From the NCBI RefSeq assembly GCF_013184775.1, contig NZ_JAATVV010000005.1:248001-312000 (forward strand): 64,000 nt of DNA, written 5' to 3'. Positions 53,283 through 61,881 of this stretch are shown here, piece after piece. Both the position numbers and the translations under genes were made by a program. The notes below the pieces were generated by a model. It saw only the letters and a list, made by a program, of their open reading frames with translations. It was not told the DNA's origin and made no database searches. Positions within the stretch are counted from its first letter, which is position 1; the number at the start of each line of letters is the position of its first letter. The stretch comes from Martelella sp. HB161492 (GTDB taxonomy: Bacteria; Pseudomonadota; Alphaproteobacteria; Rhizobiales; Rhizobiaceae).

Positions 53283-53601
53283 AATCTGGTTTCGGGCAAA
53301 GCGCAAAGCGGGCGCTCTCGCTCTGCTGACGCGCAGTCGATTCTGGCCGGAAGCTGCCGCTCGTTCTATCTGCACCGAAGGACTGTAACGAGCGTAACCC
53401 GGTCAAGCGTGACAAACCAAGGCGGCCGGATGAAAGCTGGTTTTCCTGTTCCTTGGCTCTGCAGGCGATCAAGACCGTGCAAAGGGTGTGTTTCCTTCCG
53501 AATGGCACTTTTCGGCGACGGTTGCCGGCCTTCTAGCCGATGATCGCGTTCGTAAGGGCTAGCGCACACGAGCGAAGTTAGTTGACGTCGCGGCCTGCAG
53601 C
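53283..53601. other. Intergenic region, no gene seen
   Basis: 319 bp without a supportable gene on either strand. The sequence does not read like coding DNA of the neighbours. An open frame on the minus strand at 53254-53508 has low-quality composition and no ribosome site. It marks the transition from the rhizobial-looking operons to a looser stretch. Confidence 0.5.
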
Positions 53602-53629
53602 ATTTATTTCCGACCAGTCGGAAATAAAT
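53602..53629. promoter_or_regulatory. Perfect 28-bp palindromic TetR operator
   Basis: ATTTATTTCCGAC (53602-53614) is followed after CA by its exact reverse complement (53617-53629). It ends 9 bp before the TetR start codon and so overlaps the ribosome-binding/5' leader region. Autoregulation is the simplest reading. Confidence 0.75.
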
Positions 53630-53638
53630 AGGTGAAAG

Positions 53639-54211
53639 ATGCCACGCCCCCGGAAACATGATCAGAATGCAATTCTGGACGCAGTCGAGAGAGTCGTCGC
53701 GCGCGACGGGATCGTAACTCTTGATGCCGTCGCCAGAGAGGCGGGGGTGTCGAAGGCGACGGTGATTTACGATCATTCCAACAAACGCGAACTAATCGCC
53801 GCGTTGGTTGCGCGTACGATGAAAGCAGACAACGACTTTAACGAGGCGGCGCAGGCAGAGTTCTCTGGTAAACCGAACGCAGCGCTGCGTGGGCGGATCG
53901 AGGCCGCGCGGCGAAGCCCGCCGGTCGAGGGCGGAAATGCGGCAGTGCTGAGCCTTGTCGTAGGGCTTTTGCAGGATGCCGCCCTGCGGGCCGGGTTTCG
54001 CGACAACCAAAGGGCGATCGGCCAGACGATCCTGGCCGGGGCTGGCCATCCCCGTGCAGCCCGCCTCGCCTGGCTGGCCCTGGAGGGATTGAAGTATCAG
54101 CAGCATCTCGAGTTCCAGCACTGGAGTGCCGAGGAGCGGGAAGAAATCCTGTGCGATATCGAATTGCTCGCGTGCACTGCGACGCTCACCGAAGGGGGCT
54201 CCAATGCGTGA
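53639..54211 (+). CDS. TetR-family transcriptional regulator
   Basis: Regulator of 190 residues. TetR N-terminal helix-turn-helix at residues ~8-55 (AILDAVERVVARDGIVTLDA, then VAREAGVSKATVIYDHSNK). The C-terminal helical ligand domain resembles that of the AcrR-like TetR_C_37 type proteins in general form only. AGGTG 5 nt before the ATG. It overlaps the following epimerase gene by 8 bp, so the two are co-translated, and a perfect operator precedes it. Confidence 0.9.
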   Translation: MPRPRKHDQNAILDAVERVVARDGIVTLDAVAREAGVSKATVIYDHSNKRELIAALVARTMKADNDFNEAAQAEFSGKPNAALRGRIEAARRSPPVEGGNAAVLSLVVGLLQDAALRAGFRDNQRAIGQTILAGAGHPRAARLAWLALEGLKYQQHLEFQHWSAEEREEILCDIELLACTATLTEGGSNA

Positions 54212-55169
54212 TGGGTCGATTTTCGTTACCGGGGCCAATGGTTATGTCGGCCGCAACCTGATCCGTCACTTCACTGCCAGAGGCCGCCCCGTCATCGGGT
54301 TGGTCCGTAGCGAGGGAGCGGCCAAACTGATCTGCAGCCTTGGCGCCACACCGGTCATTGGCGACATGCTGACCGCAGACCTTGCGTCGCGAATGGCGGG
54401 TGCCGAGAGCCTGATACATGCTGCGGCGAACCTCGACCACGGCTCGGGCAGCGGAGCCTTGACTGAAAACCGCGACGGAACCAAAAGGGTCATGGCTGCC
54501 GCGCGCGAGGCGGGAGTTTTGTCGGTCGTTCATGTAAGCAGTGATTCTGTCCTTCAGGACGGCAATCCCTTGCGAGGCGTCACCGAGACCATGCCTTATC
54601 CAGCCCGCCCCGCGGGCGCCTATTCTGCAGGAAAGGCCGAAGCTGAACGCATTGCGCTGACCGCAAGCGACACGATGCGTGTGATGGTCTTGCGCCCGCG
54701 CATGGTCTGGGGACGCGACGACGGCACTGCCCTGCCACGATTGGCCGAAATGGTGAAAACGGGCCGTTTTGCCTGGATCTCCGGCGGGTCCTATCTGTCG
54801 TCGACCACCCATATCGTTAATCTTTGCCATGCTATCGATCTGGCATTGGAACGGGGAAGGACGGGTCAGGTTTACCACATCAATGACGGTCCAGCCCGCA
54901 GCTTCCGGGAGACGGTCACAGGGTTGCTCGCAACACAGGGGCTCACTGCACCCGAAAAATCCGTTCCGCGCGGCATGATGCGCGTGACCGCGCACATCGG
55001 CGACAGGCTTCATCGCCTGAGCAACGGGCGCTTGAATGGACCGCTTAGCTTCCAGGAATACGCCACCAGCGCTGTCGAAATCACTCTCGACATCACGAAA
55101 GCGCAGCGAGAACTTGGCTATCTGCCCGTGATATCCTGGGAAATCGGACTCGCGGAATTGCGATCGTAG
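54204..55169 (+). CDS. NAD-dependent epimerase/dehydratase family protein (extended SDR)
   Basis: Oxidoreductase of 321 residues with an N-terminal Rossmann motif IFVTGANGYVGRNLI and the extended SDR pattern: D in IGDMLTADL, HAAANLDHGSG, HVSSDSV with active-site Ser, and Tyr-Lys in GAYSAGKAEAERI. Substrate unknown; the fold covers nucleotide-sugar epimerases, steroid dehydrogenases and flavonol-reductase-like enzymes. Start ATG 54204 with GAAGGGGG upstream, overlapping the TetR stop. The TetR protein very likely controls it. Confidence 0.85.
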   Translation: MRDGSIFVTGANGYVGRNLIRHFTARGRPVIGLVRSEGAAKLICSLGATPVIGDMLTADLASRMAGAESLIHAAANLDHGSGSGALTENRDGTKRVMAAAREAGVLSVVHVSSDSVLQDGNPLRGVTETMPYPARPAGAYSAGKAEAERIALTASDTMRVMVLRPRMVWGRDDGTALPRLAEMVKTGRFAWISGGSYLSSTTHIVNLCHAIDLALERGRTGQVYHINDGPARSFRETVTGLLATQGLTAPEKSVPRGMMRVTAHIGDRLHRLSNGRLNGPLSFQEYATSAVEITLDITKAQRELGYLPVISWEIGLAELRS

Positions 55170-55435
55170 CTGATCAGCAACGGGCTGCGCCTTGCGTTGG
55201 ACCGCGCCGCGCCTCACGTAGGACTAGGTTCAGTCCAAACTGCATATTTACTGTGTTGGCGTCGAACTTCAGTATTTGCCAAGGGGGCAGTCTGCCGAAC
55301 GACCGAGATGAGCACGCTAGGCTGTCAGTTTGTTGATGCTCATGGGCAGCTATCAAAATGAAGGTTCAGTTGGGCGATCAGCGAAGTGGACATTAGCGCT
55401 GCGCAAGGTCGTCGTCGATCCCGGCCTGGGTTGCT
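55170..55435. other. Intergenic region, nothing recognised
   Basis: 266 bp between two convergent genes. No open frame with support on either strand, and no T-tailed hairpin that I can see. Confidence 0.5.
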
Positions 55436-57268
55436 TTACCCGCCGGCAGCTCTATTGCTAGGCGGCTTCCAGCCCGCTTTCTCAAGGCCCGCCATCAGGG
55501 CTTCCACGATTTCCTCGGTTGCCTGCTGGGAGCGATAAAAGCCAGCCGGATCACGGTTGAACTCGGGATCGACCACCGCCATTTTCGACAAGGTGTCGGT
55601 GGCGAGCTTTTGGTTGCCAAGCGCTCCATAGGCAGTTGCAAGTAAGGAAAGGCCAAAACCGCTCCTGTCCACAGCGCTATGTTCGGCCGCATTGAGCATT
55701 TCTCTGTAGTTGCCGTCGAGATAGTCATCGACTGCAATCAGGTAATAGTACCAACCGGGCGCGCTGGCGGTCCGTGCAATTGCGGCGTTAAGGTAGGGAA
55801 TACCTTCATCGAAACGGCCGCGCGTCGATAATCGCCAGCCAAGTTGCGCCAGCGAATCCGGATCATATGGGTTAAGCGCCAACGCCTGTCGGGCATAGTC
55901 CTCACTTTCTGCGAAGTTACCCATGTAGTGGTTGATCGAAGACATCGCCTTGAGACCGAGAATTTCGGTGCGATCGAGAGCAAGCGCATTGGCGGCGGCT
56001 GTGAGTGCGCTCCCGTATATATCCATTTTGTCCGGGTTCTGCAGATAGCCAAACCGCCCTCCGTCAAGTCGAACCCATGCGAGCATAGCCCATGCTTCGG
56101 CATAGCCCGGATCCTGCACGACTGCTTTCTCAAGACAGGGGGAAAGCGCATTGAACCCCTGGCGTGAAAAGTCACGCCGGTAGGCATAGCCTTCGAGTAC
56201 GCATCTAAAGCTGCCGGAAATGTTCGGGCCTGCGGTCTTTGCGCCTCTGGTAACTTCGGTGCGGATGGCGCCATAGGGCTGGCTGACCTCGGTCGCAATT
56301 TCTTTGGCAATATCTGTCTGAGTTTCCATCAGTCCCGCTTCCCCCAGCTCAGTCAGGTAGGTCTTGCTCCAAAGAATTTGCTTGGTTCTCGTGTCAACCA
56401 GAAAGGCGTTGACTGCAAAGCTCTGCCCTTCCGTCTGGACGCGGCCTTCGACGAGATAGCGAATACCGCGCTTGTCTGCCCTCTCGATGTAATCATCATC
56501 ATTCGATGCACTGGAATCAAAAGGAGAAAGAAAAACGACATAATCCGGATAGGTGCTCAGTGCAGTAGCGATCCGGTCGGACACACCGATCGCGACCCGC
56601 TCTTGATCCGGCTCTGAAGATATCGCTACGAAAGGCAGAACCGCAACGGCTGGACGTGATCCCGCCTGGGCAAGACCGGTGTCCCACCCCTTTTCACGGT
56701 AGATGAAATACATGTTCCACACGAGAATACCGGATAGGGCTAAGACAAAGACGCTCCAGAAAAGCATCCGTGGCCGATGCCATCTCGGGGCTGGTGGCAA
56801 TGGCTGCATGGAACCCTCATCGCGGTCAGGCGGCTCCGGTGCCACTGCGGCATCTTCTTCCGGATGTTGAAGACAAAACAGGGGATTGTATTGTCCCTTG
56901 GGAACCATGATACGTAAACGGTTCTTCGCGCCATCGCCTGCATAATAGCCATCGAGATCATGACGGAGCCTACGGGCTTCGAGGCGCACTACGGCATCGG
57001 CCTGGGGATCGAAATCGGCTTTGCGGTCAAAAACCGCAAGTCCGATCGCGTATCCTTTTAGCATATGGCCGCGACCTGCGAGCACTTCCTCAACAATGTA
57101 TTCGAGCAGGCGCCTGCGCCGGGGCGTTGCCCTGAATGAATTGCTTGCCAGAATCCGCGCAAGTTCATCGCGAACCTGCTCGGGCGGGAAATTCGCACCC
57201 AAAGTCTGCGCCGGCTGATTGTGCATTTCGGTACCCAACATGCTGCGCCCAGGGGGGCGTTCATTCAC
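55436..57268 (-). CDS. ToxR/CadC-like transmembrane regulator: winged helix - TM - TolB/FlgO-like - TPR
   Basis: Protein of up to 610 residues. Residues ~28-130 match the winged-helix DNA-binding domain found in membrane-bound 'adenylate-cyclase-like' TPR proteins (SNSFRATPRRRRLLEYIVEE, LKGYAIGLAVFDRKADFDPQ, VVRLEARRLRHDLDGYYAGD). One membrane segment, ~168-190, preceded by basic residues, puts the N-terminus in the cytoplasm. After it comes a TolB-N/FlgO-like domain (PAVAVLPFVAISSEPDQE, IRYLVEGRVQTEGQSFAVNA), then TPR-like helices with YARQALALNPYDPDSLAQLG to the C-terminus. No cyclase catalytic domain is present. The start is uncertain: GTG 57268, or ATG at 57241 or 57226. Divergent from the sulfatase gene across a 420-bp gap containing three 10-bp repeats. 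Confidence 0.82.
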   Translation of the reverse strand: MNERPPGRSMLGTEMHNQPAQTLGANFPPEQVRDELARILASNSFRATPRRRRLLEYIVEEVLAGRGHMLKGYAIGLAVFDRKADFDPQADAVVRLEARRLRHDLDGYYAGDGAKNRLRIMVPKGQYNPLFCLQHPEEDAAVAPEPPDRDEGSMQPLPPAPRWHRPRMLFWSVFVLALSGILVWNMYFIYREKGWDTGLAQAGSRPAVAVLPFVAISSEPDQERVAIGVSDRIATALSTYPDYVVFLSPFDSSASNDDDYIERADKRGIRYLVEGRVQTEGQSFAVNAFLVDTRTKQILWSKTYLTELGEAGLMETQTDIAKEIATEVSQPYGAIRTEVTRGAKTAGPNISGSFRCVLEGYAYRRDFSRQGFNALSPCLEKAVVQDPGYAEAWAMLAWVRLDGGRFGYLQNPDKMDIYGSALTAAANALALDRTEILGLKAMSSINHYMGNFAESEDYARQALALNPYDPDSLAQLGWRLSTRGRFDEGIPYLNAAIARTASAPGWYYYLIAVDDYLDGNYREMLNAAEHSAVDRSGFGLSLLATAYGALGNQKLATDTLSKMAVVDPEFNRDPAGFYRSQQATEEIVEALMAGLEKAGWKPPSNRAAGG

Positions 57269-57688
57269 TCTGGACTTTCTTATACCTCAGATCGCGTTGG
57301 CTTTTCCACAGCAACCATGCGGCGCCATTTACTGGTCCTTTCAAGGGTTCGCACCTGTTCGTACCTGTTCGCACCTAACCATTCTCATGGCTCGATGTCA
57401 TGCTTTGTTTGCAAAAGATGAAAATGCCTGATTGGAGGGCAACATCGTCCCGCCTCTGATGGTGTGCGGCATCCCGATGCCGCTCGATCTTCGTCAGGCG
57501 GATCCGCCTCCGCCATGAATGGCATCACCTTCTTTTGCGATTTGATGATCGGGGAGACGGAAAGGCAGCGCGTATATCTTTCTGGGGAAGCAAGATCCCC
57601 GTGTCGACCGATATCCCGAGGCGGTCCGAAAAGGGCCTGTGCCTCATCCCCCGACGGGCTTCACTGTCGTTTCCATCTGGAGAACAAT
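57269..57688. promoter_or_regulatory. Divergent region between the membrane regulator and sulfatase genes
   Basis: 420 bp without a gene. Three consecutive 10-bp direct repeats (GTTCGCACCT, GTTCGTACCT, GTTCGCACCT) lie at 57347-57376. A perfect 8-bp stem with 2-nt loop lies at 57466-57483 (GCGGCATC, GATGCCGC). The rest holds open but unsupported frames that run into the sulfatase frame. Confidence 0.55.
57347..57376. repeat. Three tandem 10-bp repeats, probable regulator site
   Basis: GTTCGYACCT is repeated three times without a gap, the middle copy differing by one base. A period of 10 bp puts each copy on the same helix face, the arrangement used by winged-helix regulators of the OmpR/ToxR/CadC kind. 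Confidence 0.6.
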
Positions 57689-59335
57689 ATGCAACTCAAA
57701 AAGTCCACCACGGCTCTGTTGGCGTGCTCGGTTCTGACGTTTTTCGCTGTCCCGGCGATAGCTCAGGAACAGGCCAAGCCCAACATTCTTCTGATTGTAA
57801 CCGATGACACCGGCTACGGCGATTTTGGGCCATATCTCGGTGGCACCGCCCGCGGTATGCCGACTCCGAACATAGACAAATTTGCCTCGGAAGGCATGTT
57901 CTTCACCAATTTCTACGCCCAGCCAAGCTCGACACCCGGTCGTGCGGCGATCCAGACCGGGCGCTTCCCAAACCGCTCGGGCATGACCACGGTCTCCTTC
58001 CAGGGGCAGGGCGGTGGCCTGCCCGCAGCGGAGTGGACGCTTGGCTCGGTTCTCAAGACGGGCGGTTACAAAACATACTTCACCGGAAAGTGGCATCTGG
58101 GCGAGTCCGATTACGCATTGCCCAACGCCCATGGCTATGACGAGATGAAGAACGCCTTCCTCTATCATCTCAACGCTTACACCTATGCCGACCCCAAGTG
58201 GGCCCCCACCATGGATGAAGCGACGCGAGCGATGTTCGCCAAGGTTACCAAAGGCTCGCTTTCAGGTAATGCCGGCGAGTCCGCGAAGGAAGACTTCAAA
58301 GTGAACGGCGAATATGTTGATACGCCGGACAAGGGCGTGGTTGGCATTCCCTATCTGGACGCCTATGTTGAAAAGGCTGCAATCGGTTTCCTAGAAGAAG
58401 CGGCGCAGGACAAGAGCGAGCCGTTCTTCCTCAACGTCAACTTCATGAAGAACCATCAGCCGAACTTGCCGCATCCCGACTATATCGGCAAATCGATCTC
58501 GAAGAGCAAATATGCCGATTCCGTCGTCGAACTCGACGCACGCATCGGCGAAGTGCTTGGCAAGCTTGACGAACTCGGCCTCGCCGACAACACGCTGGTC
58601 TTCCTGACGGTCGACAATGGTGCATGGCAGGACGTCTACCCGGATGCAGGCTACACGCCCTTCCGCGGCACCAAGGGTACGGTTCGTGAAGGCGGCAACC
58701 GTGTTCCGGCAATTGTCCGCTGGCCCGGCCACGTCAAGCCCGGCACGCGCAGCGACGATATCGCCGGCGGCCTTGACCTGATGGCGACCTTTGCCTCCGT
58801 TGGCGGCATCACATTGCCGACCGAAGACCTGGAAGGCAAACCTACTACCTTCGACAGCTACGACATGACGCCGATTCTCGAAGGCACAGGTTCATCCGGC
58901 CGGAACGACTGGGAATTCTTCACCGAGATGGAACTGTCGCCGGGCGCGGTTCGTGTTGGCCAGTACAAGTTTGTGTTCAACCTTCGCGGTGACGACGGCG
59001 CCACCACGGGAGGCCTTGCCGTCGATACCAATCTCGGTTGGAAGGGGCCGGAAAAATATGTGGCGACCGTGCCGCAGGTTTTCGACCTCCTGTCTGATCC
59101 GCAGGAACGGTATGACATCTACATGAACAACTTCACCGAAACGACCTGGACGATGGTGCAGGCCAATGAGGTGATGCAGAAAGTGATGAAGAGCTACCTT
59201 CAGTATCCTCCACGCAAGGTTCAGAGCGAAAGCTATACCGGACCGATCACGCTTCCTGAATATCAGCACGTCCAGTATCTTCAGCAGCAGTTGAAGGACA
59301 ATGGCTTCAGCATCGGCCTGCCAAGCGGCAACTGA
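57689..59335 (+). CDS. Arylsulfatase, Ser-type (needs formylglycine made from serine)
   Basis: Exported sulfatase of 548 residues. Signal peptide 1-25 (TTALLACSVLTFFAVPAIAQ). Metal ligands start with NILLIVTDDTGYGDFG (Asp39, Asp40). The modification motif is SSTPGRAAIQTGR, i.e. Ser81-x-Pro-x-Arg: the serine version, converted to formylglycine by radical SAM anaerobic maturases rather than by FGE. TGKWHLG and VDNGAW give the remaining active-site Lys, His, Asp and Asn. Start ATG 57689 with GGAGA 5 nt upstream. A matching maturase gene lies downstream. Substrate (aryl sulfate, choline sulfate or sulfated glycan) is not decided. Confidence 0.92.
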   Translation: MQLKKSTTALLACSVLTFFAVPAIAQEQAKPNILLIVTDDTGYGDFGPYLGGTARGMPTPNIDKFASEGMFFTNFYAQPSSTPGRAAIQTGRFPNRSGMTTVSFQGQGGGLPAAEWTLGSVLKTGGYKTYFTGKWHLGESDYALPNAHGYDEMKNAFLYHLNAYTYADPKWAPTMDEATRAMFAKVTKGSLSGNAGESAKEDFKVNGEYVDTPDKGVVGIPYLDAYVEKAAIGFLEEAAQDKSEPFFLNVNFMKNHQPNLPHPDYIGKSISKSKYADSVVELDARIGEVLGKLDELGLADNTLVFLTVDNGAWQDVYPDAGYTPFRGTKGTVREGGNRVPAIVRWPGHVKPGTRSDDIAGGLDLMATFASVGGITLPTEDLEGKPTTFDSYDMTPILEGTGSSGRNDWEFFTEMELSPGAVRVGQYKFVFNLRGDDGATTGGLAVDTNLGWKGPEKYVATVPQVFDLLSDPQERYDIYMNNFTETTWTMVQANEVMQKVMKSYLQYPPRKVQSESYTGPITLPEYQHVQYLQQQLKDNGFSIGLPSGN

Positions 59336-59352
59336 TTGCATCCGAAATGAAC

Positions 59353-59377
59353 ACCGCCGCGCAGCTTGCGCGGCGGT
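59353..59377 (+). repeat. Intercistronic hairpin after the sulfatase gene
   Basis: ACCGCCGCGC (59353-59362) pairs perfectly with GCGCGGCGGT (59368-59377) across a 5-nt loop, and TGCCTGTTTTGC follows. Could attenuate transcription into the HAD and maturase genes, making the sulfatase the most abundant product. Confidence 0.55.
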
Positions 59378-59410
59378 TGCCTGTTTTGCTCCAATAAAAC
59401 GAGGTTGCCG

Positions 59411-60409
59411 ATGTCACACGATAATATATTCGTCAAAAGGCTTGCCGCTATCGTCATTACAGTGCTTGCCCTGCCGGCGTTCGGCTTTGCTACAGACGAT
59501 CCCTTGGCATCGTGGAATGATGGTGCAAACAAGCAGGCAATCATCGATTTCGTTGAGGCGGTAACCACCGAGGGGAGTGTGGATTTCGTCCCGGTCCCCG
59601 AGCGCATCGCAACCTTTGACAATGATGGCACGCTTTGGGTCGAACAGCCGATGTACACCCAGCTTGCCTTTGCGTTTGATCGGGTGAAGGCACTCGCCGC
59701 CAATCATCCTGAATGGAAGACCACCCAGCCGTTTAAGGCGATTCTGGACGATGACATGGCCACACTTGCTGCGGCTGGCGAGCAGGGGCTGATGACGATC
59801 ATTGGTGCCACCCATGCTGGCATGAGCACGGATGATTTCGAAACGATTGTCAGCGACTGGCTGACCACCGCCACCGATCCGAGATTCCACAAGCCTTACA
59901 CAGCACTTGTCTATGCGCCGATGCTGGAACTGATGGATTATCTGCGCAGCAATGGTTTCAAGACCTTCATCGTTTCCGGTGGCGGCATCGAATTCATGCG
60001 GCCCTGGACAGAGAAGGTCTACGGCGTTCCGCCGGAACAGGTTGTCGGCTCATCGATCGTGACCGAATATATCGTGACCGATGGCGTGCCGAGCCTTCAA
60101 CGTACCGCCAAAATCGACTTTATCGACGACAAGACCGGCAAGCCTGTCGGAATACTGAGCCATATCGGACGTCGACCCATCGCCGCCTTCGGGAATTCCG
60201 ATGGCGACTATCAGATGCTGGAATGGACGAGCAGCGCCACGGGCAAGAGGCTGGGCATGATCGTCCACCATGACGACGGCGTGCGCGAATATGCCTATGA
60301 CCGCGACAGCCATTTCGGCAAGCTCGACAAGGGGCTGGACGACGCCGCAGCCAAGGGCTGGCACATTATCAGCATGAAAAACGACTGGGCGACGATGTTC
60401 CCGCATTGA
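59411..60409 (+). CDS. Exported HAD-superfamily phosphatase-like hydrolase
   Basis: Protein of 332 residues with an N-terminal signal or anchor (VKRLAAIVITVLALPAFGFA). HAD motif I is IATFDNDGTLW (Asp70, Asp72), the second aspartate acting as acid; FIVSGGGIEF matches motif II; AFGNSDGDYQML supplies the late acidic motif of phosphoserine-phosphatase-like members. It is predicted to be periplasmic. GAGG before ATG 59411. Between the sulfatase and maturase genes, so a joint periplasmic role is implied, e.g. removing a phosphate from the same compound or supplying phosphate alongside sulfate. Reaction unknown. Confidence 0.82.
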   Translation: MSHDNIFVKRLAAIVITVLALPAFGFATDDPLASWNDGANKQAIIDFVEAVTTEGSVDFVPVPERIATFDNDGTLWVEQPMYTQLAFAFDRVKALAANHPEWKTTQPFKAILDDDMATLAAAGEQGLMTIIGATHAGMSTDDFETIVSDWLTTATDPRFHKPYTALVYAPMLELMDYLRSNGFKTFIVSGGGIEFMRPWTEKVYGVPPEQVVGSSIVTEYIVTDGVPSLQRTAKIDFIDDKTGKPVGILSHIGRRPIAAFGNSDGDYQMLEWTSSATGKRLGMIVHHDDGVREYAYDRDSHFGKLDKGLDDAAAKGWHIISMKNDWATMFPH

Positions 60410-60606
60410 TGCGGCACCAGTCTGGACATTCACGACGGCGGAGTACCGATCTGGCGTAGATTTTCAGCATGCAAACTGAATTAACTGCCACATTGGTGCG
60501 AAAATCGGAATCGATTTCCGTCAGACAAGGCGGCCAGTTGGACGCATGGCGTACTAAACACGTTAATCGCCGTCTTCCTCTTTTGGAATATGGCTCGGAG
60601 GCTTTT

Positions 60607-61881
60607 ATGGATCTTGTAGAGACACGCGACGCTGAAACGGCGCCCTTCCCGAAAATGGATCCTGATCGTTACGCAGCGAAGGGAACAGGCCATCGTTTCC
60701 ACGCCATGATGAAGCCCTCGGGGGCGCAGTGCAATCTGGACTGCACCTATTGCTTCTATCTGCACAAGGAAGGCCTTCTGCATCAGCCCAAGGCCCCGCG
60801 GATGAGCGACGAGGTCCTGGAACAGCATGTGCGCCAGTATATCGAGGCGCAGGATGGCGATGCGGTCATTTTTAGCTGGCAGGGCGGCGAACCGACATTG
60901 ATGGGGCTCGCATTCTTCGAAAAGGTCGTCGAACTGCAACGTCGTTATGCCAAGCCCGGCCAGAAGATTGAAAACGACTTGCAGACCAACGGCATTCTGC
61001 TCGACGAGAACTGGGCGCGCTTTTTGAAGCGCGAGAATTTTCTGATCGGGCTCTCGATCGACGGTCCTGAACATCTGCATGATCGCTATCGTGTCAACAA
61101 GGCCGGGCGGCCGACATTCCAGCGTGTGCTGGCTGCAGCGCACCTTCTGCATGAGCATCAAGTCCCTTTCAGCGCTCTTTGTGTTGTCAACAATGCCAAT
61201 GCCGGACACCCGCTTGAGGTCTACCGCTTTCTGCGCGACGAGATCCGACCGCGCCTGATACAGTTCATTCCGGGGATGGAGAAGAAGGACTTTTTCCAGA
61301 CCGCGCCGCAACACTGGGATCCCGATCTGCTGCCCTATGAACACACAAGAGCCGCGCGACCGGGGCATCGCCGGTCCGCCGTTGCCGACTGGTCGGTCGA
61401 TCCCGAGCAGTGGGGCGTTTTTTTGACCACGATCTTTGACGAATGGCAGGCCAATGACTTCGGGCGCGTCTTTGTCGACCAGTTCGAAAACATCCTGTCG
61501 ATGCTGTTGGGGCACGGCTCACAGCACTGCGTCACCAGCCGCTACTGCGGCAAGGCTGTCGCCGTTGAACATAATGGCGACCTTTATAGCTGCGATCACT
61601 TCGTCTATCCGGAGTTCAAGATCGGGAATATCCTGAAGACTCATGAGGGCAACCTCGCCTTCGGCGAAAAGCAGATGAAATTTGGCATCGACAAGTCGAA
61701 GAACCTTCCGAAGAAGTGTCAGCAATGTCCCTATCTCCAGCTTTGCTGGGGACATTGCCCCAAAGACCGCTTCCTCAAGACCACAGATGGAGAAGCCGGA
61801 CTTCACTATCTTTGCCACGGCCTTCAGCACTTCTACAGCCATGTAATTCGAGCCTGCAATAAGCTCGTAGAGGAAACGTAA
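60607..61881 (+). CDS. Anaerobic sulfatase-maturating enzyme (radical SAM/SPASM)
   Basis: Cytoplasmic iron-sulfur enzyme of 424 residues that oxidises the active-site Ser or Cys of sulfatases to formylglycine. Radical SAM motif CNLDCTYC with Cys42, Cys46 and Cys49, preceded by FHAMMKPSGAQ, as in AtsB/anSME. FSWQGGEPTLMGLAFFEK is the GGEP motif. C-terminal SPASM cysteines: SRYCGKAVAVEHNGDLYSCD, KKCQQCPYLQLCWGHCP and YLCHG. Start ATG 60607 with GGAGG directly upstream; an open extension to 60469 has no ribosome site. It complements the Ser-type sulfatase two genes upstream. Confidence 0.93.
   Translation: MDLVETRDAETAPFPKMDPDRYAAKGTGHRFHAMMKPSGAQCNLDCTYCFYLHKEGLLHQPKAPRMSDEVLEQHVRQYIEAQDGDAVIFSWQGGEPTLMGLAFFEKVVELQRRYAKPGQKIENDLQTNGILLDENWARFLKRENFLIGLSIDGPEHLHDRYRVNKAGRPTFQRVLAAAHLLHEHQVPFSALCVVNNANAGHPLEVYRFLRDEIRPRLIQFIPGMEKKDFFQTAPQHWDPDLLPYEHTRAARPGHRRSAVADWSVDPEQWGVFLTTIFDEWQANDFGRVFVDQFENILSMLLGHGSQHCVTSRYCGKAVAVEHNGDLYSCDHFVYPEFKIGNILKTHEGNLAFGEKQMKFGIDKSKNLPKKCQQCPYLQLCWGHCPKDRFLKTTDGEAGLHYLCHGLQHFYSHVIRACNKLVEET

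Noticed and set aside
53254-53508. 84-residue minus-strand frame in the spacer before the TetR gene
   Set aside because: No ribosome site, low-quality composition and partial overlap with the end of the CPT-like gene.
55436-57268. Annotation as adenylate cyclase
   Set aside because: Proteins of this build are often so named, but no cyclase catalytic domain is visible; only winged helix, TM, TolB/FlgO-like and TPR parts.
57347-57376. CRISPR-like repeat
   Set aside because: Repeats are contiguous 10-mers without spacers; a regulator site fits better.
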